Positions 10,401 to 22,413 of a stretch of DNA of 64,000 nucleotides are shown here, one piece after another (position 1 is the first letter of the stretch; every line of letters starts with the position of its first letter). Made by a program: the position numbers and the translations under genes. The stretch comes from Aphelocoma coerulescens (Eukaryota; Chordata; Aves; Passeriformes; Corvidae): assembly GCF_041296385.1 (NCBI RefSeq), contig NW_027184085.1:7559301-7623300 (forward strand), given 5' to 3'. The notes below the pieces were generated by a model. That model was given only the letters and a program-made list of their open reading frames with translations, made no database searches and was not told the DNA's origin.

Positions 10401-13400
10401 ATATAAGAGTGCATATAAATTGCTTGAAAATCTGTCCCTGTAGATCTCTTCCATCTCTACTTTAGATCATTTTTGTTTGCTAAGCAATAGATCATCCCAC
10501 TCTGATACGAAAATGCATCAGCTTAGAGAGTGAATATCAATTAAATGGGTAAATAAAATGCTGCCAAAGGTGTATTTTTGTATTTTATCTACAAAATCCT
10601 TTTTTGCAGTTCTCAAAACTAAAATTCTGGATTATTTTGGGGCCCTTTTCTGGCTGTGAAAGCCAGATTTTTCTTTCAGTAATTTATTTATTAGCCCCCT
10701 TGCACATAGATTTATTAACTATAAACCTGATTGAATTCCATAAAAGGCATGCCAATGATATTCCCACTAAATTCCATAGGATATGGGTTTAATTGGAATC
10801 AAGGCCTCATAGTATTGGGAGCTATCAAGCTGCTAATATGCTCCTCAAGGCTAGGATCTGTTTTGAGGCAGTTATATTGCCCAGTAAATACCTTTGCTTT
10901 GATTTTTTTCTTAGATAGGGCAACCAAGTCACAGAATGCAAAGGTCACCTAAAATTCTATTAAGGAAACCACACGTCCTGGTGAACTAGATCTTTGTTCA
11001 CTAGTGAGTCTCTTAGCACTCTTTGCCCTCTCCTGTCTCCAAACATCAGCCAGTTGGCCTGCTCAGTCTCTTCTCTTCAGCTTTTCGCAGGCTTTAGAAA
11101 GTAATGAGCCCTCCTGTGGGTCTCTTTTGTTGTGCCTCATTCTTCTCTGGCAAAGTAACACATGTTGTCCAAGAAAAAGAAACGGGAAGAGCTTTCTCAA
11201 ACCTTTAACTTAACCAGTAAGGGCTACAGGATGAACTAACAGAGATTATTGGAATGTTCACCTGTTCACTTTCCTTTCTGATTCGGAGCACACACAGGGA
11301 TTTGGGAGAGTTCTGAAGAAAACAGTTTTCTGGGGAAAGCAGAGTTTCAGACAAGTGATTCCAAAATGTTTGGTATTATGTGTGAGCTTTAGTCTCAGCA
11401 CAAAAATTGAAGGCCCTGGTTCTTGTTTTTTTTCCATATTCCCATATTTAGGAAAGTGACCCTGAAGAAGCAGGAGTATAGGAAGCTGGGATTAGGCCAG
11501 AGGATGCCTGGGCAAGTCTAGAGAAACATTCCTTTGCTTGCAGCTTCGGTTCTGCTTTCCATACCTCCATCAGGAGGTGTATGAGGAGCTTCATGACCAT
11601 ACTACATTCCTCCTTCTATTGGAGGTGTGATGTATTTCTTAGTCAGGAATTTCCACCCTTTGTAAAACTGTTTCAGACTTCTAGAGTGGGTCAATAGGAT
11701 TGTCAGCAGTTGGACGTGATGGACTAACTTCAGTAAAACAAGACTGCAGTCCTTACAAGTAGAATGATATCATGTAAAGGGCCTGATGCTTTTACAAAGA
11801 ATACATTAATCTGAACTTTAAAATACAAAACAGTTTGCAGAGCAATTTCCAAGCAATGAGTGTCCCAGAATAGCTAAAAATTGTCACACGTCAGGTGAAT
11901 GAAATATCAGCTCCCTAAAGATGGGGGCAGTGAGAAAGTGCAGCATCCTTAACAGATTAAACATAAATTGAGCTTCAGAATCTCCAGGTGTAGTCCCATT
12001 TTTGCAGGGAAAATTAAAATTCAAGCATGATTTGAAGGGAATCTGTGATGCAGAATATAAGAGAACCTCTGCTGTTTAGAGAATGAGTCGATGTTAGGAG
12101 GCACCCTCACCAGCAGAGAATACCAGTCAGTGTTTTGTAAATAAACAAGAGAAAATAAGGACAGAGTAAACTGGTGCCCAGCCTTTAGAACACGCTTAAA
12201 GCAAAGAAAGTTCTTTAAATTAAAAACTGAGATCCAGGGGCTGTGGGGAAAGAGTACCTGTGTAAGCACTGGTATCACCAAAAAAGAAAAGAAGCACTGA
12301 CCATTTTCTTTTCATTGGAATTGATGTGTCTAAGGCAGGTGACACCATTTTCCAATACATTTTGTTATGCTCCCTGTCATGAAATACAAGTCAACTCCAG
12401 CACTGGCCCTCTGTCCTGTAAAAAGTCAACTCCTGTCATCCAAGAGCATGTCTTTGAATAATGAATCCTGAAAACAGCCAAGAATTCATAGCAAAGCCTA
12501 TCTAGCTTTCCCAGATGTCAGGCTTCCAGGTTCAGATTTAGTCAAGACTTTTGAGAAGCTCAGGTAAAGAAATAGGAAGCAGAAAGCTTCATTATTATTG
12601 CTTGTTGTGGCTAGAGGTAGAGAGAACTAGTCATCTAGCAGCAGAAAATTGACAGCTTTTCAAATCCCCTCTAAAAAATTGAAGGTGCTTTGCAGGATTT
12701 TTTTGTTCATTCCAGTGTTGTCTTCTCTGTTACTCTGTGTGTATTTTGCTATTTCCACTTTGGATGGTGCTATAGTAATAGGAATGATTATTCTTGGAGG
12801 CCAAACCTTCAGACAACAGCAAAGTAGGGGAAACATTTCCATCAAGAAAACAGGAAAAAGGAAACACCTTCATCTCCCAAGATAATGCCATACATGATGA
12901 ATGCATCTCTTGATCACATTAAAGTGTTTAATTCATGTAAAATTACAAAGGCATGAAAATGAGCAGGAGTCCTTTTGAAGTCAAGACAGTTTAAGTCATC
13001 TTGGTGGTCATTTCTCAGGGAGGCAACTGAGTTTATTAATAATGAAGCTGAGAACCTAGGGAAAGCTCTTTTTGTGGGTGGCTTTTTTCTTTTAATTTTT
13101 TTTTCATTTCTTGGAAGAAACAACCTAAACCACTTGGAGTATGGAGTATTCTGGCACCTAGAAACACTGGCATCCCTTGAAATAGCCATAAAATTCGTAT
13201 CTGCTCAAATAAATTTTTCTCACAGTCATCTCCTCTAATCACCAAGATAATTTGCTCTCAGCCTACATCACTCTTGCATCTCAGGTCATCATTCAGGAGA
13301 TTGAAACCCTACTATGGTCCACAAGTTTCCACATAGCCTTTACCCACTGACAGCAGCAGTAGCCATATATCAAAAGTGTGGGACTATTCCAAATTCTTGG

Positions 13401-15829
13401 GTATTTTCTGAGAAAAAAATTGTGGCAATAGTATGATGTGAGTGTCTGAGACATCAGAGACTTCCTGAAATCTTTGTCTGTGGCCTGCATGGCTGCAGAA
13501 GGAAGGTTTTAGTTCATCTTGGCACAAGTGGTGACAAGGTGAGATTTGCATTAAAAGAGAAAGCATTCAGTATGAGAGATAACAGTGCAGAGTATTTTGT
13601 TTAAAGACATAAAAAGTAAGCAGGAAGAAGTAATCACCGAAAGGAGGACTCAAACGCAGTTTTGTGACATGAGCAGCAGAGGTCCAGCAGCTAAATGAAT
13701 GAAGCTTTTCCTCTGGAAGTCTTTAGTGTCACTCAGCAGACTCCATTGGTAAAGTAGAAAATTGATGGATATATTTAGAAATAACTCAATGACTTCAGTG
13801 CCTAAGTTTGCGACAGACCACTCCAGAGTTTCATTATAGAGCTAGGAAGAAATTGCAGGAGTTCTTGGTCCCATACTCTCCCTTTCCCCCATATTAAAAA
13901 TCTTTAATCTTTCCACACTAAAGAAAAAATACCACCTGGGATGAGACCCATCTGTCCCAAACTTGAAGGCCAAAAGAGAGACATCAAAGTCTGGACAAGT
14001 TATGCTAAACTCTCTTCATGGACAGTGGAGAGAAATAGTCCTCTCCTGAGAGTGTTTCATCACATCCCGAGATACACATCTCAATTAACTCAACTATGTG
14101 TTTCCAGGGCTTGCTTGTTTCTTTCCATTGACTACCAACATAAAGTCCTGACAGTCTGAATGCAGATGTCTTAGTGAAAGTGAAATTCCTGTGATCTTGC
14201 ACCCACCTGAGAAGTCCCCAAAATTTGACCCCTTCAGATACTATGTTTTTAGTCATTTTAGTGTTCTCCACCAACCACTCATCCCAAATAGTATCAGCAT
14301 TTATGTTTCAAAATGGCATTTAAGTGAGATAACCTATATATATATGTAAGACAAATCATATTCAAAAAGTGTCTCACCCACCAACACAGTATTTCTGAGG
14401 AGTCTGAGCAGCAGATGTCCTTAGATGGAAGTTTACACTGGACATTTAGGTGAAGCTATTTCTAATTTCTCTGTGTGTGTGTGTACATCTGTAATAGCAC
14501 ATATGACAATGAGGTGTGTACGGGAAGAATGGGTGAACTTTACCATTTCATCCAAGCATTGTGTGCTACAGTAAATATCAGAGATAATGATATTGACTTT
14601 AAGGTATTGCAGCTTCAAATGTCAGTTCTACTCTATCTAACACTCCGTTGGATTTGATTTACATCTCTTCCTCCCACATCAAAAGCTGCAAAAAGGAGCA
14701 TGTTGACAAGAAGGACTTGACACCAACACACTTTGTCTCTGTTTTCTGCCTCTTCTTTTGACAATTTTCATACTGTAGATTTTTGACCAGGGCTGAAGAA
14801 CTAACTCCACAGCCCTTTTTTTCCAATGCTTTAATTCTGATTATAAATAACTGTGCTTCAGGCTCAGGGGTAAATCAAATGGATGAAATATCATCAGCCT
14901 CGAAAGTGAGTTCTCTTGCCAGAGGTGCTGCAGCTGAATCAAAAGGTCAACGAAGTATTAGTGACAGTTTGAACAGAAATTAAACTAGTCCCAAAAACCA
15001 AAGAGCTCATAAGAATAACATTTAAACAGCATTTCTTGGTCCTTTACAGGCATTAACTACGAAATCCTCACTGCACCCTGGTGACATAATAAGAAATATG
15101 ATGAGGGTACTGATACTGAAGATTCAGTTGCAAAGTGCAACCAAATCTGCATCCTATAATTGAGTTGAAATACTATATTTTTGGTCCTTAGAAATTGTAA
15201 AATATTGACTTAAAGTGGGCAGGAAACAGATTTTTCATCCAGCAAGAACTTTGCTTCTCCCTGAGCCTAGATAAGAGAAACTTTGAAGCAGCTAATTTGC
15301 AGGAAGGAGACAGCACAGAAAGAACCCAAGTGCTTGATTCAGTGCGGGTATTTTGCTTTAATAGTCCTGAAGTGCTTAATTTTCTTTTCAGGACCTTGGT
15401 TTTATTCTATCTTTTAGAGGAGTGTTGCAGCATATCATTCACCGTGTAGGATCAAGTAAAGTTTACTAAGGAGGCCGGTTCAACGGGGGTCACTTTTCCA
15501 AAGACCCTGCAGAGAACTCCCCTAGTTATGATTTTAACTTACTAAATGCATTAGGTCACTTTACTGTAAAACCTTTTCTTTCAGCTTTTCCTTCTAACAC
15601 TCTTACCCTTCCACTGTATGGTAAAGCTTTTCCATTTTAAGTATTTTGTGGTTATAGGAAAAAGAAATTACCCTGATAATCTCTGTGGTTTTCAGTACAG
15701 GAAGAATTACCCTAACTGGTAGAGGTGGAGACATCTCCTCTATATCGCATGGATGAAGGTACTGAAAGACTGTGTTTTTCTTAAGGGATGATTAAAAGGA
15801 CAAGAAATAAATACACAAACTTGAAGGGG
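10401..15829. other. Non-coding unique DNA
   Basis: No frame longer than about 91 codons and no repeat I can name. A short TA run lies at about 14334-14347 and a GT run at 14472-14484. Antiparallel frames of 87-91 codons overlap at 12914-13238, which is typical of chance openness. No RNA gene is recognised. Confidence 0.5.
14472..14484. repeat. Short (GT)n microsatellite
   Basis: Six to seven GT units after TTTCTC. Too short to be of special interest. Confidence 0.8.
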
Positions 15830-16000
15830 AAAGTTGCCAATGAAGGAAGGAATTATTTAAGATGGTCCATGGGGATATAACTAAGAATAATGGGATACAA
15901 TTAGGCAAAGAAAAACTCGCAATAAAGAATAAAACACTTACTGTCACTGAAGTATATCAAGCCATGTTCTCCCAAAGGAAAGGGTAGAAAATCCAAAGTT
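15830..16000 (+). mobile_element. Degenerate CR1-like LINE fragment, sense, near 3' region
   Basis: ATGGGGATATAACTAAGAAT, AATGGGATACAATTAGGCAA, then GAATAAAACACTTACTGTCA and GTTCTCCCAAAGGAAAGGG. These correspond in order to the CR1 sense text preceding the 3' end (ATAATGGG-TGAAATTA..., AAAACTTACTGACAGTGA, ...CTCCCAAGGGAA). Considerable divergence implies an old insertion. It lies upstream of a reverse-transcriptase fossil that belongs further 5' in CR1, so the two are separate insertions or rearranged. Confidence 0.5.
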
Positions 16001-16120
16001 GACAAGACCTCAAGGCACATTGAGAAAACAGGGAAACATACGCAGGAACATTCAGACACTGGCAATAGAAATGGCTGGATGACCTACAAAAAAATAGGTC
16101 TTTTTCTTACTCCTGGTCCT

Positions 16121-16249
16121 GGCAATTACTGTCCTATAAATCTAACTTCTCTCCCCATTAAAATAATGGAATATACAGACAGAGAAAATATCATGAAACT
16201 TCTAGAGGACAATGGGATCGTGAGCCGTAAGGAAGATGGGGTTGAGAAT
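16121..16249 (+). pseudogene. Fossil of CR1 ORF2 reverse-transcriptase region
   Basis: Starting at 16121 the frame reads GNYCPINLTSLPIKIME, close to the conserved GNYRPxSLTSxPxKIME segment of CR1-type reverse transcriptases. It continues in register with a region rich in charged residues ending in LLEDNGIVS, and stays open to a stop at 16250. This is about 43 codons of a protein that is normally several hundred residues long, with no catalytic YxDD motif in the fragment, so it is a dead remnant. Adjacent sequence to about 16300 may belong to the same insertion but is too diverged to place. The identification rests on a remembered family motif. Confidence 0.68.
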
Positions 16250-19200
16250 TAATAACATCAGTGTAAAGACAAAGCAGCGGGAAGGTTATGTGATAAGATT
16301 TTAGTAATAAGTTTGATAGAGTACATCTGAAAATCTTGAACCCAAAAGGTCATTTAGACGCCTAAGATACCACCTCTTCCTTGTTAAGACTGTCTGTGGG
16401 AAAAGGTGATGATAAACAGCAGAGTTTCTAATGATGGAGACTGGTTTGAAAGTACATTGCCGTGCCTTTTCCCTTGTGGTGTCTTCATTCCTGATGCAGA
16501 AAAGAACCAGCAAGATAATGATGCTTCTTACTAACTGGAAGTTAATCTTAGTCCTAAATGTCTGTCATGGCAGAGAAATGTTTCCAAGGGATGTACCCAG
16601 ATTTGCAATACTATTTGTTTGAGGGAATGATATTTCAAAATTGTTCATTCTTAGGCTTCTCACACTTTGAATTATTCTAGACAATGCTAGTCAGAGATGG
16701 TGGTAATATCCTTCTGTAATTTAGAGGAACACTGTTTTTCATATTATTATTTTGTGGTCTTCTTTTTTTTTTTTCTATTAGAAAAAAATTATGCACAAAG
16801 AGGTCATTTCTCTTAAATATACTGAGGTTCTTATAGCTGAAAACAGACAGTCTGACTTTCAGGGCCCTAAAAGACTTTCGAGATCCCCTTATATCATTAC
16901 AATGGTGCTCACTGGTATGTGGGTAAATAAAGAAGTCCAGGTGAGATTTCTCTGACTGTTCATTACAAATCTGAATGGTTGAAACCTCTACCCAGCTGTC
17001 CAGACTGGTCGGATGGGTGGAATTTTCAGGTTTTTTTCTTTGACTATAAAATAGAAGATTAGTTCAAATACAGATATAGAGGAATGAAGGTAGGTGAGTT
17101 GACTTGCAGTCTTGTAACCAAGTCCAGTGAATCATCTGCTTGCTTTTTTAGTTCTTCCAGAGCAATATCTACAACCTGCAGAGAACGCCTTTAGATGCCC
17201 AGTATTACCATTTAGTTTTGTCATGGGGCTTTTCTTCAAGGCAACTGTATTTCTAAACATGGCATATCACACCATACCATTATATTTTTTCACAGCTTCC
17301 TTTAGACAGAGTTCTGGTTTTAGGTATTGTTCTGTAGGATAAAGGAAGTTCTTGTAGTTAGATTCTCAGTCTGGCTGTTCCCTGTCTCCTTCCACCTTCA
17401 TGACCCAGAGTTTTTATGGTGTCTGGTAGATAACTAGATCAGTACAGGCCACCAATGACTCATGTAACCTTGAGAGGGCCCTGCTGCAAAGAGCCTTCAG
17501 TCCTTCCAAAGTTGGTTTTTCAGATCACAAACTCCTTAGAGGAGAACCTGGTCTTCCCTACTTACTCTTCTGCCGGTTGGATTCTCATCATATCTGGGAC
17601 CTGGATGCATCTTGTGCCCAAGGTGTAGCTGAAACATCACTGAGAAGCAAAGCTGCATTCCTACTCTTCTGCCATGGCTCCTGCTCCTGATTCCACATGG
17701 ATCAGCAGGGAGCATGTTTTAATCTGAGCAGACATTTTTTGCTTTGCTGTGCCACTCTCCAAGACTAGCCACTTCCCGGCCTTGGTGGTCTGTGCTGGAT
17801 TCAATCTGAAAGGTCAGCCGGAGAGGGGAGGCCAGATGGCCGCAGAGACCCAGCATGTCGGAACACTGTGTTTAATTACACACAAATTTACTGCAGCATG
17901 TCAGGAGGGAGACAGGGAGCTTGTCCCATGGAAAGGTCAGGCATTGTGTGGTGCCTTTACCTAAATTACACTAGGAGGAATGGAAGTGAGACCCTGACCT
18001 TGTATAATGAATGTACAGCCAGACCCCAGTGGGCACAGTGCATTCAAGTGTTCAGTTCTTGCTTTCCCAGATAAAGCAAAAATAATTTTTTTTCCATACT
18101 GACTAAGATGCCCTAGATTTTCCTTTTCTCAAGAAGTGATAGTATTTCAGGCTACAGGACACTACATATATTAAGATTTAAAAAAAAAAACAGGGCATTT
18201 TTTGGTCATGGAAAACCATCTAAATATGATATGGACATCTGAAAGAAGTTGGGAAACCAAAGTCCAACAAGGAATTTAAGTAATCAGATGCAAAAATTTC
18301 TTCTTTTAGGGTAATTTGATGGGGTCACTTCTCTTTGAATTTTAAATTTTCCAACCTTACTATCTGAAAATCTCCCATTTTACTTTTTTTTTTAATTCTT
18401 TTCATGGTAGAAAAATCTGAAAAAGGAACAGACTATGTTTTTAACTTATGCACTTATTTAGCCTGGTTTAGTGTTCGTTGGTTTACTTGTTTCTGAAGCA
18501 GGAGAAGATGGAATGAGGGAGGCAGGAGAGTTTCTCTGGCTGTTACTACTGATCTGAATCTCAGTGGCATCCAGTGGTCACCATCAAGATGAAGATCCCA
18601 CTTTGCCAAGTGATCTGTGTGTATTTGATCAAGTACAGTCCCCACTGAAAAACAGTCCAATTCCAAGTAAATGTAACTAGGATTAAGACAGGGAATAAAT
18701 GAAGAAAGGGGGAGAAAGTTGTTTCCCAGGATTATGGTTGGTAAGTGACAAGCTGGAAGGGAACTTTTTTGTCCTGATTTCCAGTCTAGTTCTAGTCTTA
18801 ACACAGGCTTATTCAAAGACATGAATATGATGTAAAACTTACTTGGGGAAGGTGCCGATTAGAAATTCTTGTAGGTAACTCGCAGTGGTTAGGTTTCAAA
18901 TTACATTAAGAGCTTGACATGATTTAACTGCTTCTGCAACTAACCAAATCTGATGGAGCCTATAGATTTCCTTTTCCTTGGAATGAAAAATCATAGACTG
19001 ATCTCATTTTATTCAAAGCAGTTGTTCTACTAGTGCCTTAAACAATGAGTTTTATATCATTATTTGTCAGTTAGGCCTCCTGGGATATTCCTTTAGTTTC
19101 CTTAAATGAGAAATGAAGCACAGATAGCAGTGGTGACACTTACTAGTGCCATATTTCTGTATCCTACCATCTTACTGGTACTTAACTCTGCAGAAGAAGT

Positions 19201-20211
19201 AAGTGACCTGTCATTTATAAATTAAAGTATTCAGGACCAAGAATTTATTTCTATGTTTTTGAACTTACACATTCTGTGAACAAATGTTAAGAACTTAGGT
19301 AACTCTATAAAGAGATGTGGCAGTATGAGAAGGTAAAATTGCACAAAAAGTTAGAATGTATTGCACAGTAAGGGAAAATAAAACAAATAGCAGTAAATAA
19401 ATAAATAGATAAAAGCCAATAGATGGGGACTATATATCCATAGAAAGCTCTCAATAAGCACCATGACACAGATCAGGGACTGTCAAAGCTGGAACTTCAA
19501 GAATTTTGGTTGCTTTGAAATTACAGCAGTACATTTTTGGGGTACAGTTCTGCATTAGCTGAAGGTTGGACTATGAGACTCCGTAAAATGGATCTGTTTC
19601 TTTTTGTTGGGATTACTTCCAATTCTGTGTATTTGATTTTGATTAGTTTTATGGGGGTTTACCACTTTCCTGACCCTCATATTTTAAGAGGCCTGCGAGA
19701 TTTTCAACAACTCAATTCAATAGGGTTGCATGTCAACTCTGTAAGAGAAAGTATGTTTTCCATGTAACCACAGAAAGGACACGTCCTATGGTGCTGGCTT
19801 ATGAACAAGACAGACGTGTGTTATGGGGTTGTGAAGTGTTGTCTAAACATGTAGAGGGTAGGATGACAGTTTAAAGGCCTCTTTATCAAGGATTATGTGT
19901 TTATATAATGGACAGATAGCTCCAGCACCGTTCAGTTTTTAATGTCCAGATTCATTCCACTTGACAGAGGAGTCTGATATTCTTGGAGGTTGCTTCAGAT
20001 CCTGGACTGCAAAGCTACCTGGAGAGGCCTAAATCTCACCATCTCTCTCCATTTTTGATGAAGTCAAAAGGTGGAAAACCAGTCAAACCTCTTCATTTTT
20101 CAAATACCCTCTGCCTAACACAACGGTGTCGTTGCTGGGCATCTGAACATGTCCACACCATTAAGTGTTCTGGTTAGTCATGGAAATGCTATTCCTCTAA
20201 TTTATAGAGTT
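16250..20211. other. Non-coding unique DNA
   Basis: The best frames are 122 codons (18454-18822, minus) and 76 codons (19537-19767, plus); neither is recognisable. The part around 17740-18060 is somewhat richer in G+C. No repeats except short homopolymers (T10-T12 near 16761, A11 near 18180). Confidence 0.5.
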
Positions 20212-20228
20212 GGGGGGGGGGGGGGGGG
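20212..20228 (+). repeat. 17-base G homopolymer
   Basis: An unbroken G run follows TATAGAGTT and ends before AGATGGCAATGG. Homopolymers this long are rare in vertebrate DNA. The run can form a G-quadruplex and is error-prone in sequencing, so its true length is uncertain. Confidence 0.95.
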
Positions 20229-20642
20229 AGATGGCAATGGAATAGGGAGGGATTGGACCACAAATGTTGAGACAGTGCCAGGCATCCAGTACCGTGAGTT
20301 TTGCGCATCCGTGTCTGTACACCAGCAAAATACGCGCCAGTGGGGCAGACATGGGTCACAGAACTCAGCTTCATTGATGTAAGAAGATAAGAAAATAAAT
20401 TCTTTTACAATATTACTTTCAATAGTCAATATGAAGTTCATTTCATCTAGCTCGACAGCCCGTGGGTTAGATGTATGGAAGAAGTCATCAACAGAGAGGA
20501 GCGGTTTTGTGACATTCCTAAGGCCTCGTTCACTTATGAGATCCATATGTCCTCCTTCATCTACCACTGCAGGCACTGTACGCTAGAAAGACTATTTCTG
20601 TCCTGAAATTAAACAGAGTTTTATTCCACCCCCCTTCTATAA

Positions 20643-20750
20643 GCACAGAATCATAGAGTGATTTGGGTTGGAAAGGACCTTAAAAATCATGTCGTTCCAA
20701 CCCCCCTGCCACAGGCAGGGGTGTTACCCACTACACCAGGTTGCTGAACT
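20643..20750 (-). mobile_element. CR1 LINE 3'-end fragment, antisense
   Basis: CACAGAATCATAGAGTGATT, GGGTTGGAAAGGACCTTAAA, GTTCCAACCCCCCTGCCAC and AGGCAGGG are near-consensus reversed CR1 3' sequence. About 105 bp remain before unique DNA resumes near 20750, so this is a short, relatively young 5'-truncated copy on the minus strand. Confidence 0.93.
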
Positions 20751-21629
20751 TCTCAACTTTTGTTATCTCAGTGATTGCACTGATCACTCACAGCCCTTCT
20801 TATTCTATTCCAATCTCTAATCAGAAGCAGTCCTTATACTTTCTTACATGACTGAGGTCACAAGTTTGAGCTAGTGGCAATCTGAATACATCACCTCCTG
20901 CAAGGCTGCCTGGGAGGTCTGTCAGTCTGTCACACACTTATGCAGTGGTGGTGAGAACTGCCTTAGAGACATGTCAGTCCTAAATCCAGCTTGCAACAGG
21001 TGTAAATACAGCCAAGCCCTTTGCCTCTTTTCTGGGACTGGCACACTGGGATAAAGAAAGGGAGGAACAGATCACAGGTTCCTAATACCACTTGGCCATT
21101 ACATTATGAAAGTTAAAAAAAAAACAAAGCAAAACCAAAAAATCCAAAGCCAAGAAAATAAAGCACAGAAACAACAAAACCACAGACATGTTCATAAAAT
21201 GCTTCTCCAGCACAGTCAAAGCTGAATTTAATATTGAGACCTTTTTTTTTCTTCTTTTCCTCTTAAACTGAAACCTCCAATAATTGCCTAGTGTTCCTAG
21301 GAATGTAAATTACTCTTTTTGGTCTCTATGTGGGAAGCAAGGAGATGAATGGGAGTCTAAATTGGTTTTGCTTCCTGTTCCCTGTAGTGGTTGCAGGATT
21401 AGTCCACTGTGCCTCTTTGCCCTTCCATTTCCTTGAAGACATGGGAAAACCTTCATTTTGCCAGGAGTTACTTACTCATTAAAATGAATCAAACAAGCCA
21501 GATTGTAGCAGGCATTTGAAAACCTGCTATCTGTCAAGAATTTTAAATTTAAAATTAACATTGAGTCCTCCTTTAAGACAAAAACCTTGACCTTAAGTTG
21601 CGTAGTGATTGGCAAGCACCCCCCATCCC
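20751..21629. other. Non-coding unique DNA with an A-rich patch
   Basis: An A-rich stretch with CAAA/CCAAA units runs from about 21114 to 21185. Otherwise nothing identifiable. Confidence 0.5.
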
Positions 21630-21795
21630 CTGACTCGATTAACATTTAAATGCCATTTTGTGCGAATATGAGTAGCGCCTTTGGAACAAACAAATTACTA
21701 ATGTCTTCCTGCAGGAAAGGAGCATCAGAAGTGTCTTATTAATTTGATGTCTAATTGAAAATCCTTTCCTTGTTCTGGAGAGGTCTATGTGGCCT
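21630..21795. promoter_or_regulatory. Candidate conserved non-coding element
   Basis: The block includes GATTAACATTTAAATGCC, TTTGTGCGAATATGAGTAGC, a Sox/forkhead-like GGAACAAACAAATTAC, and paired homeodomain-like cores (TTATTAATTTGAT, TCTAATTGA) around 21737-21759. Its word complexity is high compared with its flanks and it has no repeat identity. I infer a possible enhancer; there is no direct evidence. Confidence 0.25.
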
Positions 21796-22205
21796 AGGAG
21801 AAAAAGACATGTGGTCGTTTCGGCCCCTATAGATGATATCTCCATTAGCTTCTGAGCATGCTCTGCAGTGGGACAAAGAGGAATACAGGGGAAAAGTTGT
21901 CTTGTATGAGGAAATGTATGTTTTGTGTTTGATTGTTCTGGGAATGAGCAATAAGGAAGAACTTACATCCCGTAGTACAGCACTGAACTGCTGTACCAAA
22001 GAAGAAAGAAGGCTATTGAGAAATCCAAGGTTTTCAAGCAAATGAACAAAAAATATCAAAGCTGGAAGCCAAACTCAGTTAGGGTGTTGGTGTTTCAGAT
22101 GAACACTTAGCAGCCCTAACCACTATTCACACCACATGCTCAGCTCATCTGTGTTTGTTGGATCTCACACATCTCTTTGTAGCCCATGCAGGTTAGAGTC
22201 TAAAT

Positions 22206-22413
22206 AGAATCACAGAACTACGAGGGTTTGAAAATACTCCCAAAGACTATAAAGTCCAACCTTTGACCAAGGTACCACAGTTCCCACTAAACCATATCAT
22301 GAAGTGCCATGTCTACTCATTTTTGGAACACTTCCAGGGATGGTCACTCTATGACTTTTCTGATGAGCCTGTTCCAAGTTATCCAATATGTACACCTTCT
22401 TGGTGAGTACACA
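22206..22413 (-). mobile_element. CR1 LINE fragment, older subfamily, antisense
   Basis: TAGAATCACAGAACTACGAG, AGTCCAACCTTTGACCAAG, CCCACTAAACCATATCATGA, AGTGCCATGTCTACTC, ACACTTCCAGGGATGG and AGCCTGTTCCAA follow reversed CR1 3' sequence. The AAACCATGTCCTGAAGTGCCA-type phrase marks a different, more diverged subfamily than the copies at 203 and 20643. It ends near 22413, where matching to CR1 stops. Confidence 0.85.

Noticed and set aside
11640..11760. Possible CR1 sense 3' end (CAGTTGGACGTGATGGACTA)
   Set aside because: The match is limited to about 20 bases with no tail repeat.
18454..18822. 122-codon minus-strand frame
   Set aside because: No domain, signal peptide or splice context that supports a gene.
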